From positions 1 through 33,570 of the forward strand of contig JAZKXO010000126.1 in assembly GCA_045611685.1 (NCBI GenBank): a stretch of 33,570 nucleotides of DNA, read 5' to 3'. Positions 33,303 through 33,570 of this stretch are shown here, piece after piece. A program made the position numbers and the translations under genes. Origin of the DNA: SIG701 sp045611685. Lineage in GTDB: Bacteria > Bacillota > Clostridia > Oscillospirales > CAG-272. The notes below the pieces were generated by a model. It worked only from the letters and a program-made list of their open reading frames with translations. It had not been told where the DNA came from and ran no database searches. Position 1 is the first letter of the stretch, and each line of letters starts with the position of its first letter.

Positions 33303-33570
33303 TTACTCAAATTTAATCAGAACTTCCTCTTCCGTTTCCGCCTCGCCGCATACGGATTTCTCTGCCTGCGGTGCCTCCGCCGTCACCCCGCGAACCTTCA
33401 CCGCGTCGGCGATCTGCCTCGCAACGTCGACGATGCCCTCGCCGAAGATGTACGTAACCCCCGCGATGACCGCGTATTTGAGTGCGTCCAGCGCCTCGGG
33501 CGTGAGCTCCTCGCCGCAGAACACCGCGATCACGCAAAGCGCACCCGATGCCACCGCCGCCCACAGCTTG
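33303..33570 (-). CDS. Holin-like small phage membrane protein (5' end cut by window edge)
   Basis: At least 89 residues; the frame stays open to the right edge (KLWAAV before the GTG at 33554), so the start is outside. Two hydrophobic segments are visible: KLWAAVASGALCVIAVFC and LKYAVIAGVTYIFGEGIVDVA. A polar, acidic tail follows (APQAEKSVCGEAETEEE). Two helices and a charged tail are typical of holins, but a holin is usually near an endolysin, which is not seen. The role is therefore tentative. Confidence 0.5.
   Translation of the reverse strand, partial: KLWAAVASGALCVIAVFCGEELTPEALDALKYAVIAGVTYIFGEGIVDVARQIADAVKVRGVTAEAPQAEKSVCGEAETEEEVLIKFE

Larger units (their letters stand above)
20314..33570 (-). 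mobile_element. Prophage late region (one end of a prophage; the rest is beyond the right edge)
   Basis: Six tightly packed minus-strand genes with phage structural character: holin-like, tail/receptor-type, small phage protein, stabilisation/hub-like, internal-virion-like, and a giant polyvalent protein. They are followed by a terminator. No host-type gene interrupts them. The left boundary is set where a CotJC-like gene resumes without its 5' part (about 20283-20311). No integrase, repressor, terminase, portal or capsid gene is in the window, so the other end must lie beyond 33570. The mix (hub-like protein, internal proteins, no tape measure or baseplate seen) suggests a podovirus-like phage; this is inference. 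Confidence 0.82.

Noticed and set aside
20314..33570. Idea that the block is an integrative conjugative element rather than a phage
   Set aside because: No relaxase, coupling protein or VirB-type gene is seen, whereas the tail/hub-like and holin-like genes indicate a phage. Polyvalent proteins alone would not decide, since both element types carry them.

Overview
The window looks like a contig from a spore-forming member of the Clostridia (Firmicutes). The evidence is a Clostridia-type 16S 5' end, an uninterrupted sigK, the dipicolinate synthase pair dpaA-dpaB, a CotJC-like spore-coat catalase fragment, strong AGGAGG-type ribosome sites and consensus sigma-A promoters. The left edge is inside a 16S rRNA gene, a common place for assemblies to break. 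The genus cannot be fixed from this sequence alone.

Layout. 1-735: 5' end of a 16S rRNA gene on the minus strand with its leader, a boxA-like antiterminator and two near-duplicate consensus promoters. 803-2743: a phosphoglucomutase on the plus strand with its own promoter and a shared terminator. 2749-6352: a minus-strand operon, Gfo/Idh/MocA oxidoreductase > NagB-like > NagA > GreA, for amino-sugar catabolism with a transcription factor as last gene. 6415-7164: an orphan membrane-anchored protein with its own promoter and terminator. 7162-11952: a minus-strand housekeeping operon, DUF512 radical-SAM/PDZ protein > Der GTPase > PlsY > methyltransferase. 11982-15420: sporulation region with sigK (minus), then a HAD phosphatase, a DUF378 membrane protein and dpaA-dpaB (plus). 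A SigK-like promoter lies before dpaA and another before sigK itself. 15493-16700: a CapA-like protein whose metal ligands look lost. 16710-19835: a large MacB-type ABC transporter. 19832-20311: a CotJC-like fragment lacking both ends.

20314-33570 (right edge): the late region of a prophage, all on the minus strand and tightly packed. Genes in transcription order are a holin-like small membrane protein (cut by the edge), a tail/receptor-type protein, a small phage protein, a stabilisation/hub-like protein, an internal-virion-like protein and an 8.8-kb gene for a 2941-residue polyvalent protein. The block ends at a strong terminator directly against the headless CotJC gene. This suggests that the element integrated inside a sporulation gene, with the missing 5' half of cotJC and the integrase beyond the right edge.

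The most unusual items are the 2941-residue protein (zinc-peptidase motif, polyvalent-protein nuclease-like and MuF-C-like modules, a membrane segment, an EF-hand loop, and a module flanked by identical 14-nt repeats), the prophage/cotJC junction, and the amino-sugar operon whose NagB has its two acidic catalytic residues exchanged.
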